Source: Pseudorhodobacter antarcticus (GTDB lineage: Bacteria; Pseudomonadota; Alphaproteobacteria; Rhodobacterales; Rhodobacteraceae). Taken from it: 16,927 nt of DNA. Shown piece by piece: positions 6,797 through 15,132 of the stretch. Made by a program: the position numbers and the translations under genes. The stretch lies in assembly GCA_945897655.1 (NCBI GenBank), contig CAMDHB010000031.1:1-16927 (forward strand), read 5' to 3'. Below the pieces are notes generated by a model. The model had not been told where the DNA came from and did not search any database. It saw nothing but the letters and a program-made list of their open reading frames with translations. Each line of letters opens with the position of its first letter. Positions within the stretch are counted from its first letter, which is position 1.

Positions 6797-6883
6797 GGCG
6801 CTATCCTCTTTCATTGTGCGCAATAATCCTTCAAAAACACGCAAATAACAATCCAACTTCACGGCAGCCAGAGCGGGCGCACC
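6797..6883. promoter_or_regulatory. Divergent promoter region between senC and regB
   Basis: This 87-base gap must hold the promoters of both the regB gene and the senC-regA-hvrA operon. It contains an imperfect palindrome ATTGTGCGCAAT at 6813-6824 (10 of 12 positions symmetric) overlapping the alternative senC ATG. I could not find a good match to the RegA binding consensus as I remember it, nor convincing -35/-10 pairs. The call rests on gene arrangement. Confidence 0.5.
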
Positions 6884-8272
6884 ATGTATCAAGCAAATGT
6901 GCTTTCACCGCTGACCGCAGGCGGCAATGACCGCATCCTGTTGCGGACGCTGACCAACCTGCGCTGGATGGCGATAGCGGGCCAATCCGCCGCGCTGATC
7001 GTGGCGCCGACCTATTTCGGGCTGAACCTGCCCTTGGGCGTTTGCATGATGGCGGTGGGGCTGTCGGTGATGGCCAATCTGGTGTTCATGATCGCCTCGC
7101 CCGACAACAAGCGGTTGACCGAGACCGAGGCCATGCTGATGCTGGTGTTTGATCTGGCGCAGTTGGCCTTGTTGCTGGCGGTGACGGGGGGGCTGACGAA
7201 CCCGTTTGCGCTGCTGATGCTGGCGCCGGTCACGATATCGGCGATGGCGCTGGGATTGCAGTCCACGGTGATCGTGGCGGCAGCGGCGGCGGCGCTGGTG
7301 ACGGCGGCGGCGGTTTACAACCTGCCCCTGCAGTTTGCCGATGCGCGTGAATTGGTGGTGCCGCCCCTGTTCCGTTTTGGCTTTTGGTTGTCAATCATCA
7401 TCGGGATCGTGTTCATTGCGACCTATTCCCGCCGGGTGGCGACCGAAATCAGGGCGATGTCGGATGCGCTTTTTGCCGCGCAGATGGCTTTGGCGCGCGA
7501 GCAGAAATTGACCGATATCGGCGGCGTGGTCGCTGCTGCGGCCCATGAACTGGGCACGCCGCTAGCCACCATCAAACTGGTCAGCACCGAGATGATTGAC
7601 GAATTGTCGGACCGCGACGACCTGCGCGACGACGCCATGCTGATCCGCGAACAGGCCGATCGGTGCCGCGATATTCTGCGGTCCATGGGGCGTGCGGGCA
7701 AGGATGACCTTTATTTGAAGAGGGCCCCTTTGACGACCGTGGTCAAGGAGGCCGCCGAGCCGCATCTTGCCCGCAACAAGCAGGTCTTGTTCACCGAACT
7801 GCCCGAACCGGGTGCGTCGGACATGCCGCCAAGCATTTTGCGGCGCCCCGAGGTCATTCACGGGTTGCGCAACCTGATCCAGAACGCGGTTGATTTTGCA
7901 GAAGCCAAAGTCTGGGTTGATGTTGCCTGGGGGAAAAAGGCGATCGTCATCCGCATCGTCGATGATGGCGCGGGTTATCCCGAACAGCTGATCGGCAGGA
8001 TCGGCAATCCCTTTGTGCGCCAAAAGCGCAATCCCGTCCCGCAGAAAGAGCGTATTGGCTATGAAGGGATGGGTTTGGGGCTGTTCATTGCCAAGACCCT
8101 TTTGGAACGGACCGGGGCGGAATTGGCCTTTGCCCATTCCGCCGACCCGTTCTTGTCCCCCAGCGAACGACCGGAACGCTGCGGCGCGGTTGTTCAGGTG
8201 ACCTGGCCCCTTTCCGCCATCCTGGCCCCTGCCGACCAAGGGATCGGCGAAAACCGCGCAAACGACCTGTAA
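6884..8272 (+). CDS. regB: Redox-sensing histidine kinase RegB (PrrB)
   Basis: A 462-residue membrane sensor kinase, partner of RegA. About six hydrophobic segments fill residues 26-185. Between them lies GGLTNPF (102-108), the conserved ubiquinone-linked motif of RegB. The dimerisation domain has the phosphorylated histidine H221 in AAAHELGTPLATIKL. Forty residues on is C261 in DRCRDIL, matching the redox-active cysteine of R. capsulatus RegB (H225/C265). The ATP-binding domain shows NLIQNAVDFA, DDGAGYP and GYEGMGLGLFIAKTLL. No strong ribosome site precedes the ATG at 6884, so the exact start is less sure than the identity. It diverges from senC-regA-hvrA, the classical arrangement. All signalling residues are intact, so a functional kinase is expected. 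Confidence 0.97.
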   Translation: MYQANVLSPLTAGGNDRILLRTLTNLRWMAIAGQSAALIVAPTYFGLNLPLGVCMMAVGLSVMANLVFMIASPDNKRLTETEAMLMLVFDLAQLALLLAVTGGLTNPFALLMLAPVTISAMALGLQSTVIVAAAAAALVTAAAVYNLPLQFADARELVVPPLFRFGFWLSIIIGIVFIATYSRRVATEIRAMSDALFAAQMALAREQKLTDIGGVVAAAAHELGTPLATIKLVSTEMIDELSDRDDLRDDAMLIREQADRCRDILRSMGRAGKDDLYLKRAPLTTVVKEAAEPHLARNKQVLFTELPEPGASDMPPSILRRPEVIHGLRNLIQNAVDFAEAKVWVDVAWGKKAIVIRIVDDGAGYPEQLIGRIGNPFVRQKRNPVPQKERIGYEGMGLGLFIAKTLLERTGAELAFAHSADPFLSPSERPERCGAVVQVTWPLSAILAPADQGIGENRANDL

Positions 8273-8346
8273 GCAGATCATACAATTTTGAGGCGAAATT
8301 GCATCCTGTTGATCTGTCTGTGATTGACCTGTGCGATTTCGGTGGA

Positions 8347-8361
8347 TTAACGATTCATTAA
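8347..8361. promoter_or_regulatory. CtrA-type binding box upstream of divL
   Basis: TTAA (8347-8350), seven bases, TTAA (8358-8361) is a perfect match to the CtrA consensus TTAA-N7-TTAA, and the second half reads TTAACC. A further TTAA half-site lies at 8373-8376. The box is 51 bases upstream of the divL ATG and 74 bases past regB, inside a 140-base gap with no other gene. In alphaproteobacteria CtrA boxes at this distance usually sit around the -35 region. AT-rich tetramers are uncommon in this GC-rich background, which raises the weight of the match. Confidence 0.6.
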
Positions 8362-8412
8362 CCGCAACGTTCTTAAGTTGGCGGTATTGATCTTTTGCAC
8401 AGCGGGAACTTC

Positions 8413-9993
8413 ATGACACTCGATTGGACGTTGATTACCGTGTCGATTGTTGCTGCGTTGGTGGCTGGCGGATTGGCCACCTTGGCCCTGACCTATATCG
8501 AGCGGCGAGCCAAAGCGGGCCCGGTTTCGATCTTTGCCGAACAGTCGGCAAATACGGTTTTTCTGTTTGATGGTGAAACGCTGGTTGATGGCACGCCATC
8601 GGCCAGAACGCTGCTGGCCACATCGCAGACATTGGGCGGACCTTGGGTCAAGGTCATGGCTTATCTGTCACCAAACTTTCCCGATATCGAGGAGCAATTG
8701 CGACGGCTGACGGTGGAGGGCAGCATAACAGTCGCCTCGACCCCGGGTCTGGGCAACCCCATGATACTGCAGGCCGAACTGCGGGGCGGGATGACGCGTT
8801 TGGTGCTGCTGGACCCTGAAGGCAATGCCGAACAACCGGGGCAGGACCTGATGGCGCTGCGGGCCATGACGGATGAGCTGGATTTTCTGCGCGATACCGT
8901 CTCCAAGGCGCCGATCCTGATCTGGCGCGAGCGCGGTAATGGCGATGTGATCTGGGCGAACGGGGCCTATCTGCTGCGGGTGGGTGACATGACTGAGGCG
9001 GGGCAGGATCTGACTTGGCCGCTGCCGCGCCTGTTTGACCGCACGGCCAGCACCCAGGGGATGTCAGGCCAGCGCCAGAAGTTGACGCTGAATGGCGGGC
9101 GGGCGGCGTGGTATGATCTGATCCTGGTGGGGGAGGGTGACCTGCGGCTGGTCTTTGCGCTGCCAGCCGACAGCGCGGTGCAAGCGGAAACCGGTTTGCG
9201 CGACTTCATGCAGACCTTGACCAAGACTTTTGCGCATCTGCATGTAGGCTTGGCGATTTTTGACCATCAGCGCCAGTTGCAACTGTTCAACCCCGCGCTT
9301 CTGGACCTGACCGGGCTTCCGGTGGATTTCCTGTCGATGCGGCCATCGCTGCTGTCGGTGCTGGATGCGATGCGCGACCGCAAGATGATACCCGAGCCCA
9401 AGGATTATCGCGGCTGGCGGCGTCAGATGGTGGATATGGAAAAGGCCGCCGCCTCGGGGCTGTATGAAGAGACGTGGAGCCTGCCGGGCGGGCAGACCTA
9501 CCGCGTCATCGGGAGGCCGCATCCGAACGGGGCGATTGCGCTGATGATCGAGGACATCTCGGGCGAGATGCTGCGCACGCGGCGGTACCGGGCCGATCTG
9601 GAACTGGGGCAGTCGGTGATTGACCAGATGGATGAGGCGATTGCCGTGTTCTCGGAGACGGGGCAGTTGGTGATGTCAAACGCGGCCTATGCCGGGGTTT
9701 GGGGGGGCGACCCGTCCACCACGCTGGATGATGCCAGTCTGCGCACGTTGTGCGGGCAGTGGCGCACCCAAAGTGCGCCGAACCCGGTGTGGAACGCGCT
9801 GGAGGATTTTGCCGCCAATCAGGGTGACCGCGCCAACTGGCGGGCCGAGGTGCGGTTGCTGGATGGGCGGCTGGTGGATTGCCGCTTTGCCCCCTTGACC
9901 GGGGGGGCGACGCTGACAGCGTTCAAGATCCGGGATGTGGCCGCCACGGCCAAAGTCCTGCTGGACGCTGACACGGCGCTGCGGCGGGCCTGA
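8413..9993 (+). CDS. divL: Membrane-anchored multi-PAS protein, DivL-like (no kinase domain)
   Basis: A 526-residue protein with one N-terminal membrane segment (about 5-29) followed by a run of PAS-like modules. Regions around 45-110, 150-255 (LIWRERGNGDVIWANGAYL), 268-350 (AHLHVGLAIFDHQRQLQLF) and 400-505 (AIAVFSETGQLVMSNAAYAGVWG) can be made out. The protein ends after a short helix and has no HisKA or ATP-binding domain. Caulobacter DivL (about 770 residues) carries PAS domains plus a tyrosine-type pseudokinase. The Rhodobacter capsulatus protein called DivL is described as a PAS protein that affects CtrA phosphorylation and gene-transfer-agent production. Position before tsaE and a CtrA box upstream support this identity. 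The ATG at 8413 is preferred over the TTG at 8395; GCGGGA lies just upstream. The symbol is inferred from architecture and context. Confidence 0.75.
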   Translation: MTLDWTLITVSIVAALVAGGLATLALTYIERRAKAGPVSIFAEQSANTVFLFDGETLVDGTPSARTLLATSQTLGGPWVKVMAYLSPNFPDIEEQLRRLTVEGSITVASTPGLGNPMILQAELRGGMTRLVLLDPEGNAEQPGQDLMALRAMTDELDFLRDTVSKAPILIWRERGNGDVIWANGAYLLRVGDMTEAGQDLTWPLPRLFDRTASTQGMSGQRQKLTLNGGRAAWYDLILVGEGDLRLVFALPADSAVQAETGLRDFMQTLTKTFAHLHVGLAIFDHQRQLQLFNPALLDLTGLPVDFLSMRPSLLSVLDAMRDRKMIPEPKDYRGWRRQMVDMEKAAASGLYEETWSLPGGQTYRVIGRPHPNGAIALMIEDISGEMLRTRRYRADLELGQSVIDQMDEAIAVFSETGQLVMSNAAYAGVWGGDPSTTLDDASLRTLCGQWRTQSAPNPVWNALEDFAANQGDRANWRAEVRLLDGRLVDCRFAPLTGGATLTAFKIRDVAATAKVLLDADTALRRA

Positions 9994-10032
9994 CGGGCTT
10001 GCAGCAGGCGCACCAAGGGCTAAAAGGGGGGC

Positions 10033-11502
10033 ATGGCCCAGCCGATTTGCACCGTTTACCTTGCCGATGAAGGCGAAACTGACCGTCTTGCGGCGTGTTT
10101 TGCGCCGCATTTGCGGGCTGGCGATACCATTCTGCTGACGGGGTCGATCGGGGCGGGCAAGACCGCGTTTTGCCGGGCCTTGATCCGACACCGTTTGGGG
10201 CCGGAGGAGGATGTCCCCTCACCCACCTTCACGCTGGTGCAGACATATGAGGCCGATGTCGAGATCTGGCACGCTGATCTGTACCGCCTGACCCACCCGG
10301 ATGAGGCGCGGGAACTGGGGCTGGAGGAGGCGTTTGATCAGGCGATCTGTCTGGTGGAATGGCCGGACCGGTTGGGTACTGATGCGCCACCGGATGCCAT
10401 CACCCTGACCCTGACCCCGAGTGGTGATGGACGGCGGGCCGAGATCGGGTTTGGCAGGCGTAGCGACCTGATGGCCCATGTGCAGGCGGCGTTTCCCGAC
10501 CGGGCGGATGCCTGTCGGAGCTTGTTGCGGTCTGTGGGTTGGGAAACGGCCACACGCAGCCCGCTGGCAGGCGACGCCTCGACCCGGCGGTATGAGCGGC
10601 TGGCGCTGGTGAATGAGACGCGGATCCTGATGGATCAGCCACCTGGACCGGGCGACGATGTGGGTGCCTTTGTCCAGATTGACCGGCATCTGCGGGCCAT
10701 CGGGCTGAACGCGCCACAGATCTTTGCCGAAAATCAGGCGCAGGGCTTTTTGCTGTTGGAGGACTTTGGCGACGATGTGTTTGCCAGGGTCATGGCGGCA
10801 GATCGAACGACGGAAACCCCGCTCTACCGGGTCGCTGTCGATGTGCTGGTGCAGATTGAACAAAGCCTGCCCGCAGCCGGCATTCCCGATCTGACAAATG
10901 CCGATTGGGCCGGGGCGGCGGGTCTGGTCCTGGACTGGTATTGCCGGGGGATCACGGGGCAGCGGGCCGAGGGTGGGGTATTCACGGCAGCGTTGCAGGG
11001 CGTTCTGGACAGGCATGCGAACGGCCCCAAGGTGATGATCCTGCGCGATTATCACAGCGAAAACCTGATGTGGCTGCCGGGGCGTGCGGGGTTGCAGAGG
11101 GTTGGGATACTGGACTTCCAACTCGCCCAGATGGGGCAGAAGGGGTATGATCTGGTGTCGCTGTTGCAGGATGCACGGCGCGCTGTGGCCCCGCAGGTCG
11201 AGCAGGCGATGATCTGGCACTATCTGGATAGGACCGGCGCGCCCGAGGCTGAGTTTCTGGCGACCTATGCCGCACTTGGGGCGCTGCGGGCGCTGCGGAT
11301 CTTGGGCATTTTCGCGCGGCTGTGTCTGGTGGATGGCAAGCCCGGCTATCTGGACCTGATCCCAAGGGTTTGGCAGCAGTTGCTGCGCAACCTTGCCCAC
11401 CCCGCACTGGCGGCCTTACGACAGGTCTGCGACGGGCTGTTACCCGAACCAAGCCCTGAAAACCTGAACCGGATAAGGGTGCAATGCGGCAATTTCCGTT
11501 GA
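10033..11502 (+). CDS. Fusion of TsaE (tRNA t6A ATPase) with AmgK-like sugar kinase
   Basis: One uninterrupted 489-codon frame holding two enzymes. Residues 1-145 are TsaE, the ATPase that supports threonylcarbamoyl-adenosine (t6A37) formation in tRNA: Walker A GSIGAGKT (37-44), SPTFTLVQTY (63-72), HADLYR (80-85) and VEWPDR (108-113). Residues about 155-485 are an aminoglycoside-phosphotransferase-type kinase. Its catalytic loop is LRDYHSENLMW (D339, N344) and its metal site is ILDFQLAQMG (D361), followed by GYDLVSLLQDARR. The sequence and the murU neighbour point to AmgK, which phosphorylates N-acetylmuramate/GlcNAc at C1 in cell-wall recycling. Bifunctional TsaE/phosphotransferase proteins are, as I recall, annotated in related bacteria. 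The ATG follows an AAAAGGGGGG run. It overlaps the next gene by 19 bases. Confidence 0.92.
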   Translation: MAQPICTVYLADEGETDRLAACFAPHLRAGDTILLTGSIGAGKTAFCRALIRHRLGPEEDVPSPTFTLVQTYEADVEIWHADLYRLTHPDEARELGLEEAFDQAICLVEWPDRLGTDAPPDAITLTLTPSGDGRRAEIGFGRRSDLMAHVQAAFPDRADACRSLLRSVGWETATRSPLAGDASTRRYERLALVNETRILMDQPPGPGDDVGAFVQIDRHLRAIGLNAPQIFAENQAQGFLLLEDFGDDVFARVMAADRTTETPLYRVAVDVLVQIEQSLPAAGIPDLTNADWAGAAGLVLDWYCRGITGQRAEGGVFTAALQGVLDRHANGPKVMILRDYHSENLMWLPGRAGLQRVGILDFQLAQMGQKGYDLVSLLQDARRAVAPQVEQAMIWHYLDRTGAPEAEFLATYAALGALRALRILGIFARLCLVDGKPGYLDLIPRVWQQLLRNLAHPALAALRQVCDGLLPEPSPENLNRIRVQCGNFR

Positions 11503-12182
11503 TGCTGTTTGCGGCCGGGTTTGGCACGCGGATGGGGGCGTTGGTACGGGACCGGCCCAAACCGCTGCTGAAGGTGGCAGGACGGACCCTGTTGGACCAT
11601 GCGCTGAACCTGGCAGATCAGGTCGGATGTGCGCCAAGGGTCATCAACGCGCACTACCTTGCCGACCAGATCGCCAACCATGTCCGAGGGCGGGACGTTG
11701 CCGTATCGCATGAAATGGGGGAAATTCTGGACACGGGCGGTGGGCTGCGGGCCGCCTTGCCGCTGCTGGGCGCCTCACCCGTGATGACGCTGAACACCGA
11801 TGCGGTCTGGACCGGGCGGAATGCGTTGGAGGAGTTGGCCGAAGTCTGGGACGACGGCATGATGGACGCGCTGTTGTTGCTGTCCCCGGCCAGCCGGGTT
11901 CTGGGGCACAGCGGCACAGGTGATTTCCTTCTGGATGGGGAGGGCCGCCTTGTCCGGGCGAAGGGCAGGCCCGGGTTGGTGTATCTGGGGGCCCAGATCA
12001 TCCGCACCGATCTGTTGCCGACCATTCGGCAGCGGGTCTTTTCGTTGAACGTGTTGTGGGACCAGATGATTGCCGGGGGCCGGGCTTACGGCGTGGTGCA
12101 TCAGGGTGGTTGGTGTGACGTGGGCCGCCCTGAAGGGATTGCCTTGGCCGAAGGGATGCTGTCACAGTCGGGGCATGACTGA
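11484..12182 (+). CDS. murU: N-acetylmuramate-1-phosphate uridylyltransferase MurU
   Basis: A 232-residue sugar-1-phosphate nucleotidyltransferase. The nucleotide-binding signature LFAAGFGTRMG (8-18) and PKPLLKVAGRTLLDHAL (25-41) are clear, along with HEMGEILDTGGGLRAALPLL (77-96, used by this subfamily) and the metal-binding NTDAVW (104-109). In the AmgK-MurU salvage pathway it makes UDP-MurNAc from the kinase product, bypassing early UDP-MurNAc synthesis. The neighbouring AmgK-like domain supplies the substrate, so the pair forms a complete two-step salvage route. The ATG lies inside the end of the fusion gene (19-base overlap) and follows AAGGG. Its own stop overlaps the addB start by eight bases. 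A generic GlmU/RmlA-like role cannot be excluded from sequence alone, but the context is strong. Confidence 0.88.
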   Translation: MRQFPLMLFAAGFGTRMGALVRDRPKPLLKVAGRTLLDHALNLADQVGCAPRVINAHYLADQIANHVRGRDVAVSHEMGEILDTGGGLRAALPLLGASPVMTLNTDAVWTGRNALEELAEVWDDGMMDALLLLSPASRVLGHSGTGDFLLDGEGRLVRAKGRPGLVYLGAQIIRTDLLPTIRQRVFSLNVLWDQMIAGGRAYGVVHQGGWCDVGRPEGIALAEGMLSQSGHD

Positions 12183-15132
12183 CGGAGCATCCCCCAACCT
12201 GTTCTACCTGCCCCCCGGTGTCGATTTTGCGACTGAACTGGTGCTGGGCCTGCAGGACCGAATGGCAGGCACCCCACCTGAGGCGATGGCACAAGTAACC
12301 CTGTTCGTGAACAGCCAGCGGATGCGCCGCCGCGTGACCGAGGTGATGACGGCCAAAGGCGCGGGCTTTTTGCCCAAGATCACGGTTGTGTCCGACCTTG
12401 GCAGCGATCCTGCCCTTTCGGACCTGCCACCGCAGACCCCGGATTTGCGCCGACGGCTGGAATTGGCCAAGTTGGTCAAAGGTCTGTTGCTGGCCCAGCC
12501 GGAACTGGCGCCCATGACCGCGCGGTTCGATCTGGCCGACAGTCTGGCCGACCTGTTGACCGAAATGCAGGATGAAGCGGTGACAGCCGAGGCGATTGCC
12601 GCGCTGGACGTGTCGGGCCATTCGGCCCACTGGGCGCGGACGCAGGCATTCCTGCAAATCATCGCGCCCTATTGTCTGGGGCAGGACGACGCGCAATCCC
12701 GCCAGCGGCTGGCCGTGCAACGGTTGGTCAAGGTGTGGACGCGGGTGCCCCCGACCAGCCCGGTGATCCTGGCCGGGTCGACCGGGTCGCGCGGGATGAC
12801 GGCGGACCTGATGCAGGCGGTTGCCAGGTTGCAACAGGGCGCGGTGGTGGTGCCGGGGTTTGATGCGGTGATGCCGGATGGCGTTTGGGCCACCATGGAT
12901 GACGCGATGACGGCCGAGGATCATCCGCAGTACCGCTTTCGCAGGCTGATGCAGGCATTGCAGGTGCCGCCCGCCGGGTTCCGGCTTTGGCGTGATGCGG
13001 TGGCCTGTGACCCGGATCGCAACCGGCTGGTGTCACTGGCGCTGCGCCCTGCGCCCGTGACGGACAGTTGGCTGGAGGAGGGGCGTCTGCTGCACGATCT
13101 GGTTGGCGCGACGGGCAGGTTGACGCTGGTTGAGGCATCAACCCCACGGGAGGAGGCTGCGGTGATTGCAGTTGCCTTGCGCCGTGCGTTGGAGGCGCGG
13201 CAGCGGGCGGCGCTGATCACGCCGGATCGCAGTTTGGCGCGGCGGGTTGCGGCGGTTCTGGCGGGCTGGAACATTGTGGCGGACGATTCGGCAGGCAGCC
13301 CCTTGGCCCTGTCGGCGACGGGCCGTTTGCTGCGCCATGTGGCGCGGGCCTTTGGCAAGAAGATGACCGCCGACGCCTTGCTGGTTTTGCTGAAACATCC
13401 GCTGGTCGGATCGGGCGACGTGCGTGGTGGGCATCTGGCGCTGACCCGGCGGTTGGAACTGGACCTGCGGCGCAACGGCCCGGCCTTCCCCACGGCGGCC
13501 GATCTTGCCGCCTGGGCCGCGGGTGCCGGGGAAGAGGCGCCGCTTTGGGCGGCGTGTCTGGGGCGGGTGCTGACGCTGTTTGAACCTGCCGCCGTGGCCC
13601 CGCTGACGGAGCATGTCGAACGCCACATTGCAGCCTGCGAGGCCCTGTCGCGCGGGGTGGCGCCGGGCGGTGCGGGCAACCTGTGGCTGGAGGCGGCGGG
13701 GCAAGAGGCGGCCCGCTTGGTGCAGCAACTGCGGGACGAAGCGCCGAATGGTGACGAAATGTCGGCGTTGGAGTATCAGAATCTGTTCGACGGCCTGATC
13801 CAAAAGGGTGAGATCCGGCAACCCAATGCTGGCCATCCGCTGGTCGCCTTCTATGGCCACCGCGAGGCGCGGGAAATGCATGCCGATGTGGTGGTGATGG
13901 GCGGGCTGACGGATGGGATCTGGCCCGCGTCCGCCGACCCCGACCCCTGGCTGAACCGCAAGATGCGCCGGGATGCGGGTCTGCTTTTGCCCGAACGGCA
14001 GATCGGTCTGGCCGCACATGACTTTCAACAGGCGATTGCGGCGGATCAGGTGATCCTGACCCGTGCGACGCGGGATGCCGAGGCGGAGACTGTGCCCTCC
14101 CGCTGGTTGAACCGGCTGTGCAATCTGATGGAGGGGTTGCCGGATCGGCATGGCCCCATGGCATTGCAGGAAATGCGGGCACGGGGGCAGGTTCTGCTGG
14201 GCTGGGCGCGGGCGATGGACCGCCCCACTGTGGCACAGCGGGCCGATCCGCGCCTTGCCCCAGCCAAACGTCCGCGCCCGCAGCCGCCGCTGTCGGCCCG
14301 GCCAAAACGGCTGCCCCTGTCGCAGGTGGGAAAGCTGATCCGCGACCCCTATGCGATTTATGCCAAGTATATCCTGAAGCTGCGGCCACTTGACCCCCTG
14401 CGCCACGAGCCCGACACGCGCGAGCGCGGAACGTTGGTCCACAAGATTCTGGAGCATTTCGTCAAGGAACGGCCCCTAGGCGAGACGCCTTTGCAGGCCC
14501 GGACACGTTTGCTGGACACGGCCTTTGCGGTTTTGCAGGAGGGAACGCCGCACCCCTCAGCCCGGGTGCTGTGGTTGGCGCGGCTAGAACGGGCGACGAG
14601 CCATCTGCTGCGGCAGGACAGCAAGTTCGGCGGCACATCGGTTCTGGTCGAGGAGGAGGGCAGCCTTGCCGTCGGCAATTCGGGCTTTACGCTGTTCGGT
14701 ACCCCGGACCGGATTGACGTGCTGCCGGATGGCCGGTTCCATTTGATTGACTACAAGACCGGAACGCCCCCGACCGCCCGCCAGCAAGAGGCGTTTGACA
14801 AGCAGTTGCTTCTGGCCGCCGTGATGGCCGAACGGGGCGGCTTTCGCGAACTCGGGCCAGTCGAGGTGGCGCGGATCACCTATATCGGGCTGGGGTCTGG
14901 CGACAAGGCCGAGGAGACGGAGCTGACGCCCGACCTGTTGGAGGAGCTTTGGACCCGGTTCACCCGGCTGATTGACAGCTATAGCAGGCTCGAAACTGGC
15001 TATTCGGCAAGGCGGGCGGTGTTTGAGATGCGCTATCCGCTGGAGTATGACCATCTGTCGCGCTTTGGCGAATGGCAGATGTCGGACACGTCGCAAGGTT
15101 TCAGGGTGGGGCAAGACGATGGCGATGGATGA
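12175..15132 (+). CDS. addB: Double-strand break repair protein AddB
   Basis: The AddB subunit (985 residues) of the AddAB helicase-nuclease, which resects broken DNA ends to load RecA; the alphaproteobacterial counterpart of RecBCD. The N-terminus (NLFYLPPGVDFATELVLGL) has no Walker A motif, as expected of the degenerate helicase in this subgroup. The C-terminal RecB-type nuclease is visible: GTLVHKILEHFV, then FGTPDRIDVLPDGRFHLIDYKTG, with D859 and K861 as active-site residues. No cysteine cluster follows it, so the iron-sulphur site of Bacillus AddB seems absent. The start is the ATG at 12175, overlapping the murU stop as ATGACTGA; a longer frame from 12070 duplicates murU sequence and lacks family similarity. 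It overlaps addA by 14 bases. Confidence 0.95.
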   Translation: MTDGASPNLFYLPPGVDFATELVLGLQDRMAGTPPEAMAQVTLFVNSQRMRRRVTEVMTAKGAGFLPKITVVSDLGSDPALSDLPPQTPDLRRRLELAKLVKGLLLAQPELAPMTARFDLADSLADLLTEMQDEAVTAEAIAALDVSGHSAHWARTQAFLQIIAPYCLGQDDAQSRQRLAVQRLVKVWTRVPPTSPVILAGSTGSRGMTADLMQAVARLQQGAVVVPGFDAVMPDGVWATMDDAMTAEDHPQYRFRRLMQALQVPPAGFRLWRDAVACDPDRNRLVSLALRPAPVTDSWLEEGRLLHDLVGATGRLTLVEASTPREEAAVIAVALRRALEARQRAALITPDRSLARRVAAVLAGWNIVADDSAGSPLALSATGRLLRHVARAFGKKMTADALLVLLKHPLVGSGDVRGGHLALTRRLELDLRRNGPAFPTAADLAAWAAGAGEEAPLWAACLGRVLTLFEPAAVAPLTEHVERHIAACEALSRGVAPGGAGNLWLEAAGQEAARLVQQLRDEAPNGDEMSALEYQNLFDGLIQKGEIRQPNAGHPLVAFYGHREAREMHADVVVMGGLTDGIWPASADPDPWLNRKMRRDAGLLLPERQIGLAAHDFQQAIAADQVILTRATRDAEAETVPSRWLNRLCNLMEGLPDRHGPMALQEMRARGQVLLGWARAMDRPTVAQRADPRLAPAKRPRPQPPLSARPKRLPLSQVGKLIRDPYAIYAKYILKLRPLDPLRHEPDTRERGTLVHKILEHFVKERPLGETPLQARTRLLDTAFAVLQEGTPHPSARVLWLARLERATSHLLRQDSKFGGTSVLVEEEGSLAVGNSGFTLFGTPDRIDVLPDGRFHLIDYKTGTPPTARQQEAFDKQLLLAAVMAERGGFRELGPVEVARITYIGLGSGDKAEETELTPDLLEELWTRFTRLIDSYSRLETGYSARRAVFEMRYPLEYDHLSRFGEWQMSDTSQGFRVGQDDGDG

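Noticed and set aside
6797..6883. RegA autoregulatory binding site between senC and regB
   Set aside because: I compared the gap with the RegA consensus as I remember it and found no convincing match, so no site is claimed.
8283..8301. Hairpin CAATTT-N7-AAATTG after regB as a terminator
   Set aside because: Only six AT-rich base pairs and no T run after it; too weak to be called a terminator.
10500..10520. Separate start for the phosphotransferase half of the TsaE fusion
   Set aside because: The frame is continuous and I saw no ATG with a good ribosome site near the domain junction, so one fused gene is the simpler reading.
10219..11400. 393-residue minus-strand open frame opposite the TsaE-AmgK fusion
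   Set aside because: Antisense shadow with no recognisable domain; the plus-strand frame carries intact catalytic motifs.
13138..14457. 439-residue minus-strand open frame opposite addB (and a 390-residue one at 13217-14389)
   Set aside because: Composition is dominated by Pro, Arg, Gln and His, the usual signature of reading the wrong strand of a GC-rich gene. addB explains the region fully.
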